NCBI GenBank assembly: GCA_903888515.1
Contig: CAISTY010000219.1
Location: forward strand, 1 to 50,024
DNA: 50,024 nt
DNA from: Akkermansiaceae bacterium
Lineage (GTDB): Bacteria; Verrucomicrobiota; Verrucomicrobiia; Verrucomicrobiales; Akkermansiaceae
Direction of reading: 5' to 3'
The position numbers were made by a program, and so were the translations under genes. The notes under the pieces were generated by a model. The model had not been told where the DNA came from, made no database searches, and saw nothing but the letters and a program-made list of their open reading frames with translations. This document shows, in pieces, positions 37,018 to 45,998 of the stretch; position 1 is the stretch's first letter, and each line of letters opens with the position of its first letter.

Positions 37018-37228
37018 GGAGTTCTGTCATTGGATGGGAGCAAACAAACGTGCCGCAGCAGGAATCCACGGTGGTTGCGGAAGTTGAGCTGTAGCCGCGA
37101 CCACCAATATCGGTTGATGCCGAACGAATGGCACTCCACTCCGGCGTCGCGCAATTTGCGCAGGTAGTCGTGCGGCAGTTTGTGGGAACCGATTTCATCA
37201 AACAGGAAATCACGATAATCTACGAGTT
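37018..37228 (-). pseudogene. Fragment of a cardiolipin synthase/phospholipase D gene
   Basis: The minus strand reads about 65 codons: DYRDFLFDEIGSHKLPHDYL, RKLRDAGVECHSFGINRYWW, then SRLQLNFRNHRGFLL. This is the middle of a cardiolipin synthase just before the first HKD motif (LNFRNHRK in intact proteins; here G replaces the K). Neither the N-terminus nor the catalytic HKD parts are present. Its upstream end stops exactly at the left inverted repeat (37226), so the cassette or its repeat cut the gene. No continuation is found beyond the right repeat. Confidence 0.65.
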
Positions 37229-37327
37229 CTGGATATTCATACCCTCATCCATCAGGTGAATGGGCGGACTGTCTCAATTCCCTATTGTTTCGTGATTTTC
37301 GTGGTTCTCATTCCCGCATTCAGGATT
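37226..37327 (+). repeat. Left inverted repeat of the sulfatase cassette
   Basis: Positions 37226-37273 are identical, 48 of 48 bases, to the reverse complement of 43856-43903. Similarity continues with small gaps to about 37327, ending at the sulfatase stop codon. The distal part is CACGAA-type repetitive sequence; the identical 48 bases are not low complexity. No target-site duplication is visible outside the arms. Confidence 0.92.
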
Positions 37328-38828
37328 ATCCGCCGGACGATTTCTTGTTCGTCGGCTGGCCATCCGCGCTGACCTGCGGTTTGGCTTCGGGTTGCTTGGC
37401 GAGGATGGCGCGGAGTTGGGCGACGATTTGTTTTTTGTCATCGGCAAGGTTTCTGGTTTCGTCAGGATCGGCTTGGTAATCGTACAACTCCAACACGGCC
37501 GTGTCCGGCGGCGCGCCGATCTCCTTCCATTCCACGAGCCGGTAACGCTCGGTGCGCACCGCCCGACCCATCATCCGGCTGCGCGGATAAACGTGGAAGA
37601 CCGCTTCTTTCGTGGCGGCTGTCGGGTTCTTCAACACCGGCACGAAACTGCTGCCGTCAAGCCCCTGCGGCACGGGCAACCCGGCGAGTTCGCAGAGCGT
37701 CGGGTAAATGTCCACCGATTCAGCGAGCGCACCGGTCTTCGCACCGGTTTTCGCAAGGCCGGGTGCGACGACGATGAGCGGGATGCGCGCGGCCTGCTCG
37801 TAGTTGGTGTGCTTGCACCACATGCCGTGGTCGCCCAGATGCCAGCCGTGGTCGCCCCAGAGAACGATGAGCGTGTTTTTGGCGAGGCCGTTCCGGTCGA
37901 GCGCGTCGAGCACGCGGCCAAGCTGCGCGTCCATGTAGCTCGTCGCGGCGTGGTAGCCGTGGATGAGCAGGCGGGTTTTCGCGTCGTCGAGCGGGCCGAC
38001 TTCGGGGATGTCACTGTATTGGCGCAGTTCGCCACCAAACTGCGGCGCGAACTCCGGCGCACCGATGGGCGGCACGCGCAGCTTCGGCAACGGAAACGCT
38101 GCACGGTCGTAGAGGTCCCAATATTTCTTCGGTGCGACGAACGGCAGGTGCGGCTTGAGAAATCCGACCGCGATGAACCACGGCTCGCCGGGCTTGGCCT
38201 TCGCGGCGTCGAGCCGGCGAATGGCTTCGTCGGCGATCATGCCGTCGGCGTAGGTGTCGTCAGGCACGTCGGCGCATTCGATGGCGGCGCCTCGCGTCAG
38301 CTTCGACGGAACCACCTTCGCATTGGAGAAGCGCGCTTCCTCGCGCGTCATCTCCTGGGGCCGGTTTTCCTTCAGCACATAGCCGCCGCCCTGAACGCTC
38401 TTGGGCCGCCAATGCTCGACGCTCCATGACGCGGGATCCTCGGTGTTGCCGTGGCCGACGTGGAAAATCTTTCCCATCGCCTCCGTGCGGTAGCCGTTCT
38501 GCTTGAAATACTGCGGTAACGTCACTGCGTCGGGCGCGCTCTTGCGGAAGTGGGTGGGGAGGTCGTAAATGCCGAGCGTCTGCGAGCGCAGTCCGGTCAT
38601 GAGCGCGTTGCGCGACGGAGCGCAGACGGCCTGATTGCAGAATGCGCGCTCGAAGAGCACGCCGCGCGCGGAGAGCCGGTCGATGTGCGGCGACTTGATG
38701 GTCGGCGCGCCGTAACAACCTAGCAACGGTTTGAGGTCGTCCACGCAGATCATCAGGACGTTTGGTTTGTCCGCGCCCCAAGCCACACAGGACAGACAAG
38801 CAACGATGACGGTCAGGAATGCTTTCAT
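37326..38828 (-). CDS. Exported sulfatase (iduronate-2-sulfatase-like)
   Basis: A type I formylglycine sulfatase that removes sulfate esters, probably from sulfated polysaccharides. The 500-residue protein has a Sec signal (MKAFLTVIVACLSCVAWGAD), metal ligands Asp30-Asp31 in ICVDDLKP, the modification motif CAPSR at Cys69-Arg73, HVGHG, KPHLPF and GDHGWHLGDHGMWCKHTNYE. The pattern resembles the iduronate-2-sulfatase-like group (S1_7 by memory). Cys69 needs a maturase (anSME), which is not in the window. It contains no GTTAG word, unlike flanking genes. The stop codon lies at the inner edge of the left inverted repeat. Confidence 0.93.
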   Translation of the reverse strand: MKAFLTVIVACLSCVAWGADKPNVLMICVDDLKPLLGCYGAPTIKSPHIDRLSARGVLFERAFCNQAVCAPSRNALMTGLRSQTLGIYDLPTHFRKSAPDAVTLPQYFKQNGYRTEAMGKIFHVGHGNTEDPASWSVEHWRPKSVQGGGYVLKENRPQEMTREEARFSNAKVVPSKLTRGAAIECADVPDDTYADGMIADEAIRRLDAAKAKPGEPWFIAVGFLKPHLPFVAPKKYWDLYDRAAFPLPKLRVPPIGAPEFAPQFGGELRQYSDIPEVGPLDDAKTRLLIHGYHAATSYMDAQLGRVLDALDRNGLAKNTLIVLWGDHGWHLGDHGMWCKHTNYEQAARIPLIVVAPGLAKTGAKTGALAESVDIYPTLCELAGLPVPQGLDGSSFVPVLKNPTAATKEAVFHVYPRSRMMGRAVRTERYRLVEWKEIGAPPDTAVLELYDYQADPDETRNLADDKKQIVAQLRAILAKQPEAKPQVSADGQPTNKKSSGG

Positions 38829-39002
38829 GGTCGCTTTGTGTACAACGCCAGACCTTGCCCGGCGATACTTTTGTGGCGCAGTGAACAGCAGTGGGTGTGT
38901 TTTTACCTTCTGGATAACCCGGGAGGATAAAGACCAGGGTCTGCGCCAAAGCTGCGACAGGCAGGCCGGTCCGGCTCATAGGCTCTTTCAGCGGCCTTCA
39001 CG
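38829..39002. other. Intergenic between sulfatase and giant gene
   Basis: About 175 bp, GC-rich, between two genes on the same strand. No clear terminator stem with a T run and no ORF is seen. It probably holds the sulfatase promoter or is an untranslated spacer of a shared transcript. Confidence 0.5.
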
Positions 39003-42000
39003 TCACTCCACCGTTTTCTTGCGGACGGCATTTGTGATCGCCTCGCGGGCCTTGACGGTCGCCTCGCTGTAGGGGGCGATCGCCTTGAGTTTCTGGTACG
39101 TTTCCCGCGCACCGTCCATTTGGCCGACCTGGATACACAACTTGACCCGTCTCAGCAGCACCTCCTGCTCCTGCGGTGCGCTCAATCCGGATCCGGACAA
39201 CTGTCCGCAGAGCGTGAGCCCGCGGAGGTAGTCGCCCGTGCGTCCGAAGGCTGCGGCTTTGGCAGTCAAGAACTCCGGCGTGATGACAAGCATGGGGTGC
39301 TGCGATTCCCACTGCCCGAACACTTCGAATTCATAGTTGGCCCCGTAGCGGACGGACTGCAAGGTGCCGGACAGCCGGGTGTGCTCCTTGTCATCCAGCG
39401 GCCAGCCATCTCGCTCGAGGTTCATGAGGAGCCGCTTGGCCTCGGCCTTTTCGCCGCGGAACCAGAGGGTCTTCGCGAGGGCGGTTCTTTCCTCCACTTC
39501 AATCACGACCAGATCCCGAACGAACTGCACGGGAAAGGTGACGTTCAAGAATCGGTTCTGGTCGGTGTGGAAATACACCATCTCCAGCCGGTGTGCGCCC
39601 GGCTCGAGGTGGACGGCGCCGCGTTTCGGCGGGAACGTCCGGTCCGCCGTCGTCCGGTCTGGCACTTCGCTGTTGTCGATCACCAACTGCGAACCGACGT
39701 ACAACCGGCTGTCGCCCCATGAGTGGAGGGCGAACTCGTAGTCGCCGGCCTTTTCCACCTTGAGGTAGCCGGTCAGTTTCAGGCCGGAAGGGCGGATCTC
39801 CCAACGCTCCTGGCTGTCGTCGCCGATCACCTGATGGCGAAGCAGGACTTCCTGCAGATGTTCATTGTCAATGTGCTTCAGCTTGCCCGTTTTGACCGGC
39901 TCCAACGTGCCGAAATCGGGCAGCTTGTCCCATTTCCCGTCATAGCAGGCATAGTTCACGCCGTTCTCGTCGCAGGCCTCCGTGGTGTACAGCGCGACGG
40001 GATAGCTTTCGAATCCCTTGGCCATTGGGTAAAGGCCCAGCCAAATGGCTTCCGGAAAGCGCATGTATCCTTCCAGCCCGGGTATCTCGCGCTCTTGTTG
40101 TCCCGTGCCGACGTTCCAGAAGCAGCCGATGGTGCCGCCTAGGGAAACAAGTTGTTTGCTGTCGGGACTGAACTGGACGCACGTCACCGGACCGTCAGGC
40201 ATCGGCGGCGTGTGCTCCCGCGGAATGAGCGGCACTTTCTTGCCCGACTCCAGGTCCCACAGGCCGACGGCCTTCTCGCGGCTTCCCGAGGCGAGTCGCT
40301 TGCCGTCGGGTGAGAAGGCCAGCGAGAGGACCTCGCCCGGCTGGTCGCTCAAGACGCGCAGTTGCTGTCCGCCGGCCGCGTCCGAGATCCTGATTTGCGT
40401 CTTATCGATGGCGGAGGCCAGACTCTTGCCGTCGGGCGAAAAGGCGACCGCGCGGACCGCCTCGGCATGTCCGGTAAGCGTGAGCAGCTCGCTGCCGCCG
40501 GCGACGTCCCAGACCTTCACGGTCTTGTCCAAGCTGCCCGAGGCGAGCCGCTTGCCGTCGGGCGAGAAGGCCAGCGCGAACACCTCGCTCTTGTGGCCCG
40601 CCAGCGAGCGGACGGTCTGGCCGGTCGCCGCGTCGAGGAGCGTGATGCGGGAATCCTGGCTGCCAGCAGCCAGGATTTTGCCGTCGGGCGAGTAGGCCAG
40701 CGAGACGATCCCCACCGACCCGACACCGATCAAGTTCTGCAGCTTGCCCCCCTTCTCGAAGTCCCACAGCATCACCTCGCCATACTGATGTCCCGAGGCA
40801 TACCGCGTGCCGTCGCGGGCGATGGCCAGCGAGAGGGGCACGTTCGGCAGCACTCCCAGCATCATCAATTCCTCCGAATTGTGGCGCGCACCTGTCTCCA
40901 AGTCCATGCACCGCACGCGTTGCTCAACCGCCCAGGCCCGCCGCTTCAAGTCGGCCGACATGACGGACCCGGCGTACTCGGCCTGGTATTCGTACGGGCT
41001 CAGTTGCAGCAGCCACGTAATCCGGTTGGTAGTGCCCTTCTTCAGGTGACTGGCGGGGATGACGATGTTGCCGTCGGGCCACTGCACCATCCGCCCCAGC
41101 GGTTCGCCGTTGATCCAGACGTGCTTGTGGTGCGCCCAGGGGAGCCCCGTGTTGGGGTTCACGTGGTAAACCAACTGCTTGCCCTGCCAGTCCGCAGGCA
41201 AGTCGAACTGGTTGGCAATCCAGTATGCCAGGTTGTTCTCGTATCGTAGCCCGATGCCTTTTTTCCCAGAGTCGTCGCGTGGCCGCGTGACAGGCGACCA
41301 GTCCAGTCCGGCGGTCAGTTCGCCCAGCTTGTCGCTGTCGGTGAGGCGGTGGTACTGGCGTGCCCTTGCCATTTCCCAGCGCTGGCTCAGGTCCACAGCC
41401 GGTGCGACCGCTTCGCGTTTGGCCAGCAGGGCGTACGCCTCGTCCGGTTTGCCGCGGACGGAAAGGTAATGGTCGGCCAGCGCGGAGACGGCGGTCCTCC
41501 AGTGTGAGCTGCCGGCCGGGGCGCGCTGCAGGACGGCTTTCAGAAGCTTCTCGGCGGCGTCGTGCCGGGCGGCCGTCGGACCGTGCTCCGGATTGTTGAA
41601 GCTCTGCGCGGTCTGTAGCAACTGGCTGTAGGGATAGGCCTCGATCAGCTCGTCGACACGCGCCGCCAGCGCTTCGGCGACCCGGGGGATGGGGTGTTCG
41701 TTGAGGAGCGAGTTGGCGTAATTCCAGCGTATCACCGGGTACGACCAGTAGTAGAGGCTGGCCAGGTCGCGGAGCGGAAGCTGCTTGAGAACCTTCTCCT
41801 CGGCGCAATCCCAGATCATGTTCCATAATTGCATCCTTGGCTCGTGAAACATGTCGCAGGTCGCCTCAACCATCTGGACATGGATTTCGCCCTCGGCGCG
41901 GGCGATCACGTTGCTCCCCGGGCCGCCAAGTACCTCAAGCTGGACCTTCTTCGCGCCGGGACTCAGGAACAGATGTACGACCTGCCGGCCCTCGGTCGTC

Positions 42001-43739
42001 CGGCCGTCGCCGAAACGCCAGCGGTAGACGGCGCCTTCGGGGCAGCCAGGCGCGTGTGCGGTGAAGTGATACCAGAGCAGGTCATGCGCGGGATAGCCAT
42101 AGCCGCCCATCAGGCTGGCGTACTGGTTCCATGTGAACGAAGCGACCGGCGTCGGCTCGCGGCCTTCCAGCGGACCGGCCGTGCCGTCCGCCATCGGCTC
42201 CCACACCATGTAGTTGTGATGTTCGGTGTAATGGTTGTCGTCCGTCCCGCCGAATTTCATCCACTCCCGGTCATAATTCCCCGCCTCCGTCTTCATCGGA
42301 TGTTTCCAATACAGCATGGCCCTACCAACCTCGCCGGCAGGGCCATATCGCCGTAGATCGAGGCGGTGGGGCCCCTTCTCAAGTTCGAGATCGAACAGCC
42401 GCCAGCCATCGCCAGCGCGGAAATTCGAGATCATTTGACCGTCGAAAAGCAGATAACCCGCGGGGCCGATCATGCACAGGAACCGATACGAGCCGGTCGC
42501 CGGGATATGGAAGTATCCGGTGGTCCGGGAGAGCCAGGGCGGCGGAGAGTGGATCAACTGCAGGTAGTCCAACCGACCGGCGTCCGTCGATCCGAACGGC
42601 AGGTAGTCCTTGCTGCGGTTGATCACGCGTGCCGGCTTGGGCTGCGCCGCCGTGAACCACCGCGTTGCGCGCGAAGTCCGTGTAGCAACCCCATCCTCTG
42701 CCGGAACCCCCTTGCCCGCCACCTCGGCGCCGTCCCACAGCTTCTGCCAGCCGTCGAGCGTTTCCAGCGCCGGATCGTAACGCTCGAGGTGGCGGAGTTC
42801 TTCGACAAGTTCCGCCTCGGGGACCCAGTCCAGCCGCTGCGGGTTCCTCGCACGGTCAACCAGGTAGACCAGGTACTCCGCGTCTTCACTGGAACAGTCG
42901 AACAGGATCGACATCGGCTTGCGCGCCTCGGCCCAGACCACCCGGCAGCCGACCTGCCCGCCGGAGCGCCGGTGAACGATGGGAATCAGCCCGCTCGGGT
43001 CGCACCCGGACAGGCACAGGATCACGTTGGCGACGGCGGGACTGCGGGTAATGAACCCGGCTTGCTGGAGGCGCGCGCCGCCGGATTCGATCCGCAGCGT
43101 CTTCGCGCCGGGCGGGATCGCCACCAGGAAGGCCGGTGCTGGTCCGACGCGGCTGTGGTTCTTCGCCTCGTCCCAACGGTGCATCTTCTCTTCAGGAACC
43201 GCTTCGCCGTCGATGAAAACCTTGGGATCGTCCAAAAATTTCCCCATATGGCCAAACTTTTTGTCTTTCGACCGAAAGGAAAACCATTGGTACTCGGGCT
43301 TGATGGTGTACGTCGCCGAACCGGTACCCCGCAGGATCGGACCGCCGTCTTCTTCGCGCACGTCGTAATAGAACTTGGGATCCCACGCCCTGCCCTGCTG
43401 CTTGTAGAGTTCTTGTTGCTGGGCGATGGTTTTCGCCTTCTCCTCCGGCTTGCGGAGATCCTGCCGGTTGGCCGCCTTGTCCTTCGGGTCGAACGCAAGC
43501 CCTTCGGTCGTCGCCAGCGGCTGCAGGTCGGCCAGGTAAACCTGCGGCGGCATCCGCAACAACGCATCCTTCACCGCCACGGTGACCGGAACCCGGATCT
43601 CGGCATCCTTGACATGCCAGGGTGCCGATGGGACTGGTGCGACCGGCTGCTCCGCGGCGGAACCGGCACCCGCACCGAGCAGCGCCGCAAGAATCATAAA
43701 AATAACAACGCGAACCTCCAACGAATTCATCCGATGCAT
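39003..43739 (-). CDS. Giant secreted multidomain protein (WD40, PA14-like, PKD-like)
   Basis: A 1578-residue protein with a signal peptide (MHRMNSLEVRVVIFMILAAL then LGAGAGSAAE). Visible parts by approximate residue: 20-330, unknown; 400-470, a PA14/GLEYA-like module (GYFHIPATGSYRFLCMIGPA, GYLLFDGQMI); 530-615, a PKD-like domain (YRWRFGDGRTTEGRQVVHLF); 640-800, helical, TPR-like; 825-900, a jelly-roll-like segment (HHKHVWINGEPLGRM); 970-1215, about six WD40 repeats (AFSPDGKRLASGSLDKTVKV); 1325-1415, a second PA14-like module (GDYEFALHSWGDSRLYVGSQ); 1420-1578, helical repeats. It resembles lineage-specific binding proteins of Planctomycetota. The role, perhaps surface carbohydrate capture for the sulfatase, is inference. 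No GTTAG word in 4.7 kb. ATG 43730 is an alternative start. Confidence 0.88.
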   Translation of the reverse strand: MHRMNSLEVRVVIFMILAALLGAGAGSAAEQPVAPVPSAPWHVKDAEIRVPVTVAVKDALLRMPPQVYLADLQPLATTEGLAFDPKDKAANRQDLRKPEEKAKTIAQQQELYKQQGRAWDPKFYYDVREEDGGPILRGTGSATYTIKPEYQWFSFRSKDKKFGHMGKFLDDPKVFIDGEAVPEEKMHRWDEAKNHSRVGPAPAFLVAIPPGAKTLRIESGGARLQQAGFITRSPAVANVILCLSGCDPSGLIPIVHRRSGGQVGCRVVWAEARKPMSILFDCSSEDAEYLVYLVDRARNPQRLDWVPEAELVEELRHLERYDPALETLDGWQKLWDGAEVAGKGVPAEDGVATRTSRATRWFTAAQPKPARVINRSKDYLPFGSTDAGRLDYLQLIHSPPPWLSRTTGYFHIPATGSYRFLCMIGPAGYLLFDGQMISNFRAGDGWRLFDLELEKGPHRLDLRRYGPAGEVGRAMLYWKHPMKTEAGNYDREWMKFGGTDDNHYTEHHNYMVWEPMADGTAGPLEGREPTPVASFTWNQYASLMGGYGYPAHDLLWYHFTAHAPGCPEGAVYRWRFGDGRTTEGRQVVHLFLSPGAKKVQLEVLGGPGSNVIARAEGEIHVQMVEATCDMFHEPRMQLWNMIWDCAEEKVLKQLPLRDLASLYYWSYPVIRWNYANSLLNEHPIPRVAEALAARVDELIEAYPYSQLLQTAQSFNNPEHGPTAARHDAAEKLLKAVLQRAPAGSSHWRTAVSALADHYLSVRGKPDEAYALLAKREAVAPAVDLSQRWEMARARQYHRLTDSDKLGELTAGLDWSPVTRPRDDSGKKGIGLRYENNLAYWIANQFDLPADWQGKQLVYHVNPNTGLPWAHHKHVWINGEPLGRMVQWPDGNIVIPASHLKKGTTNRITWLLQLSPYEYQAEYAGSVMSADLKRRAWAVEQRVRCMDLETGARHNSEELMMLGVLPNVPLSLAIARDGTRYASGHQYGEVMLWDFEKGGKLQNLIGVGSVGIVSLAYSPDGKILAAGSQDSRITLLDAATGQTVRSLAGHKSEVFALAFSPDGKRLASGSLDKTVKVWDVAGGSELLTLTGHAEAVRAVAFSPDGKSLASAIDKTQIRISDAAGGQQLRVLSDQPGEVLSLAFSPDGKRLASGSREKAVGLWDLESGKKVPLIPREHTPPMPDGPVTCVQFSPDSKQLVSLGGTIGCFWNVGTGQQEREIPGLEGYMRFPEAIWLGLYPMAKGFESYPVALYTTEACDENGVNYACYDGKWDKLPDFGTLEPVKTGKLKHIDNEHLQEVLLRHQVIGDDSQERWEIRPSGLKLTGYLKVEKAGDYEFALHSWGDSRLYVGSQLVIDNSEVPDRTTADRTFPPKRGAVHLEPGAHRLEMVYFHTDQNRFLNVTFPVQFVRDLVVIEVEERTALAKTLWFRGEKAEAKRLLMNLERDGWPLDDKEHTRLSGTLQSVRYGANYEFEVFGQWESQHPMLVITPEFLTAKAAAFGRTGDYLRGLTLCGQLSGSGLSAPQEQEVLLRRVKLCIQVGQMDGARETYQKLKAIAPYSEATVKAREAITNAVRKKTVE

Positions 43740-43792
43740 GCGTGTTGTTATACGATGATCAGTTCAATTTCTTTCCGCAGACGGCTTGGGTG

Positions 43793-43903
43793 ATCCTGAA
43801 TTCGGGAATGCGAACCACGAATGTCACGAAAAGGCACGAAACAAGAGGGAATTGTGACAGTCCGCCCATTCACCTGATGGATGAGGGTATGAATATCCAG
43901 AAC
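43793..43903 (-). repeat. Right inverted repeat of the sulfatase cassette
   Basis: The reverse complement of this segment matches the left repeat at 37226-37327: identical across 43856-43903 and similar with gaps through 43793. It lies 54 bp upstream of the giant gene's start and 17 bp before the end of the flavoprotein gene. Together the two repeats bracket 6.68 kb. Confidence 0.92.
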
Positions 43904-43919
43904 CCGTTCGGGCAATGAT

Positions 43920-45989
43920 TCAACCCTTCCGGCAACCTCCGCAGCCGGTGCCTTTGAGCATGATTGCGCCGGTCGGACAGACCTCGGCGGCACGCTTGGC
44001 GGACGTCTTCAGGGCTTCGGCCATGGGGCGGCCGAAGGGCGAGGCGACGGCGACTTCAAAGCCGCGACCCAAGAAAGACATTCCCAGTTCCTCGCCAGCC
44101 TGTCTTGCCACTTCCACACACGCGCCGCACAGAATGCACTTGCCCGGTTCGAAGATGATGTCGGGATGCGAGGAATCCCGCACGAAGTGTCGTCGCTCGC
44201 CAACGAAACGGGTCGGATCCACGCCGTACTGCGTTGCGTAGGACCGCAGCCCGCAGGGAATTGCCTTGCCGCAGCCGCAGCCCAGGCAGCGCCGTGATTC
44301 GCGCGCCGCCGTCTCTGGCGTGAAACCCAGTTCCACTTCCTCAAATGTGGTCCGCCGTTGCTCCGCCGGCAGATGTGGCATGGGTGCTCGCGGCGCTTCT
44401 TCGATACCCCGCAAGAACACCGCCAGTTCCTCCTCGCTCAGCTTGCTCATGAGGACATTGACCGCCTCTGGTGAGCCGATGACCTTTTGACCATGCAGAT
44501 ACTGGTCCATGGACGCCGCCGCGAGCTTGCCCGCCGCCACCGCCCGCACGGCGAGGTCTGGACCGGTGACCGCATCGCCGCCGGCGAACACGCCCGTTAG
44601 ATTGGTCGCCAGCGTGTTGGTGTTCACCTCGATACCCCATTTGGAGAAAGCGAGATCCGCAGCTTCTTGAACCGTGAAGTCCACCGCCTGTCCAATCGCC
44701 GCAATCACACACGTGGCCGACACTTCAAATTCGGAGCCACGAATCGGAACGGGACTAGCGCGACCACTTTTGTCAGGCGGACCCAGTTCCATGCGCTGGC
44801 ATGTCAGATTCAGCTTCCCGTTCTTCCGCTCCAGCTTGATAGGGGCGACGAGGAATTCGACCGTGACACCTTCCTCTTCAGCCGCTTCCACTTCTTCCAT
44901 GAGACACGGCATCTCGCGCCGCGTGCGGCGGTAGAGGACCCGCACGGATTTCGCGCCGAGGCGCAATGCGCAACGGCTGGCGTCCATCGCCGTGTTGCCG
45001 CCGCCCACAATGATGGCATCGCTGCCAACCGCAGGAGGTTGGCCGTCAGTGATCTTTTCCAAAAACTCGAGCGCCGGCATGGCCAGTTCTTCGCCGGAGC
45101 AACCCAAGCCGCGCGAACCCTGCGCACCGACCGCAAGAAACACCGCGTCGAAGTCGCGTCGAAGTTGGTCGAGCGTGCAATCCCGGCCCAGCTTTTGGCC
45201 CAGGCGAAATTCCGCGCCCAAGTCGCGGATCATTTTGATTTCCGCATCGAGTACATGACGCGGAAGGCGGAAGGCTGGGATGCCGTAACGCAACATCCCG
45301 CCCGCTTGCGGATGCGCATCGAAGAGAACCACGCCATGCCCTCGGCGCAGAAGGAAATACGCCGCTGCCAACCCCGCCGGTCCCGCACCGACTATGGCCG
45401 CGCGCTTGCCGGTCGCCGGCTCCTTGCGCGGGCGGTAGGGATCGATGGCGAGGCGCTGGTTATCCGCAGCGAAGCGATGCAGATTGCGAATCGAGAGCGA
45501 TTCCTCGACGTTGCATTGACGGCAGTTTTGCTCGCAGAGTCGCGGACAGACCCGTCCCAGCGAGGCCGGCAAAACGAGATCATCCGTTACGATCTGGGCC
45601 GCTTGGCGCTGGTCGCCCTTGCCGATGAGCGAAATGAAGCCGGGGATGTCAAGCCGCGCCGGACAGCCGGTCTGGCAAGGCCCGACACAATCACCGGCGT
45701 GGTCGGAGATGAGCAGTTCCAGGGCGGTCTTGCGCACCGCCCGCACTTCATCGGAGTTGGTCAATACAATCATCCCATCCGCGGCCGGCATGGCACAGGA
45801 CGGCGAAAGATTGGGCATGCCTTCGATCTGGACGGCGCACAGAAAACAGGAGGCGGACGGCGCGAAACCTTCGACATGGCAAAGGGTGGGGATCGAAATG
45901 CCGAGCTTTCGAGCCGCTTGCAGGATGGTTTCGCCCGGTTGTACGTCGACGGGGCGGCCATCAATTGTCAGATGCAGGGAAGCACTCAT
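43920..45989 (-). CDS. 2Fe-2S / GltD-like NAD(P)H flavoprotein oxidoreductase
   Basis: A 689-residue redox protein. Residues 1-95 are a NuoG-type 2Fe-2S ferredoxin domain with Cys37, Cys48, Cys51 and Cys64. Then comes a GltD-type region: N-terminal cysteine cluster (CVGPCQTGCP, CPRLCEQNCRQC), FAD site GAGPAGLAAAYFLLRRGHGV, NAD(P)H site IIVGGGNTAMDASR. The C-terminal tail follows. It carries CILCGAC but lacks the fourth cysteine, and the expected second CxxCxxC is replaced by LKTSAKRAAEVCPTG, so these clusters are probably degenerate. Such proteins pair with NuoF-like subunits and pass electrons between NAD(P)H and ferredoxin. Only a stub lies upstream. Confidence 0.88.
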   Translation of the reverse strand: MSASLHLTIDGRPVDVQPGETILQAARKLGISIPTLCHVEGFAPSASCFLCAVQIEGMPNLSPSCAMPAADGMIVLTNSDEVRAVRKTALELLISDHAGDCVGPCQTGCPARLDIPGFISLIGKGDQRQAAQIVTDDLVLPASLGRVCPRLCEQNCRQCNVEESLSIRNLHRFAADNQRLAIDPYRPRKEPATGKRAAIVGAGPAGLAAAYFLLRRGHGVVLFDAHPQAGGMLRYGIPAFRLPRHVLDAEIKMIRDLGAEFRLGQKLGRDCTLDQLRRDFDAVFLAVGAQGSRGLGCSGEELAMPALEFLEKITDGQPPAVGSDAIIVGGGNTAMDASRCALRLGAKSVRVLYRRTRREMPCLMEEVEAAEEEGVTVEFLVAPIKLERKNGKLNLTCQRMELGPPDKSGRASPVPIRGSEFEVSATCVIAAIGQAVDFTVQEAADLAFSKWGIEVNTNTLATNLTGVFAGGDAVTGPDLAVRAVAAGKLAAASMDQYLHGQKVIGSPEAVNVLMSKLSEEELAVFLRGIEEAPRAPMPHLPAEQRRTTFEEVELGFTPETAARESRRCLGCGCGKAIPCGLRSYATQYGVDPTRFVGERRHFVRDSSHPDIIFEPGKCILCGACVEVARQAGEELGMSFLGRGFEVAVASPFGRPMAEALKTSAKRAAEVCPTGAIMLKGTGCGGCRKG

Positions 45990-45998
45990 GATACGGCG

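Noticed and set aside
40362..43793. Long plus-strand open frames opposite the giant gene
   Set aside because: They are antisense shadows in GC-rich coding DNA, with no recognisable protein motifs.
37226..43903. Classical insertion sequence
   Set aside because: No transposase or integrase frame and no target-site duplication is visible; only the inverted arms support mobility.
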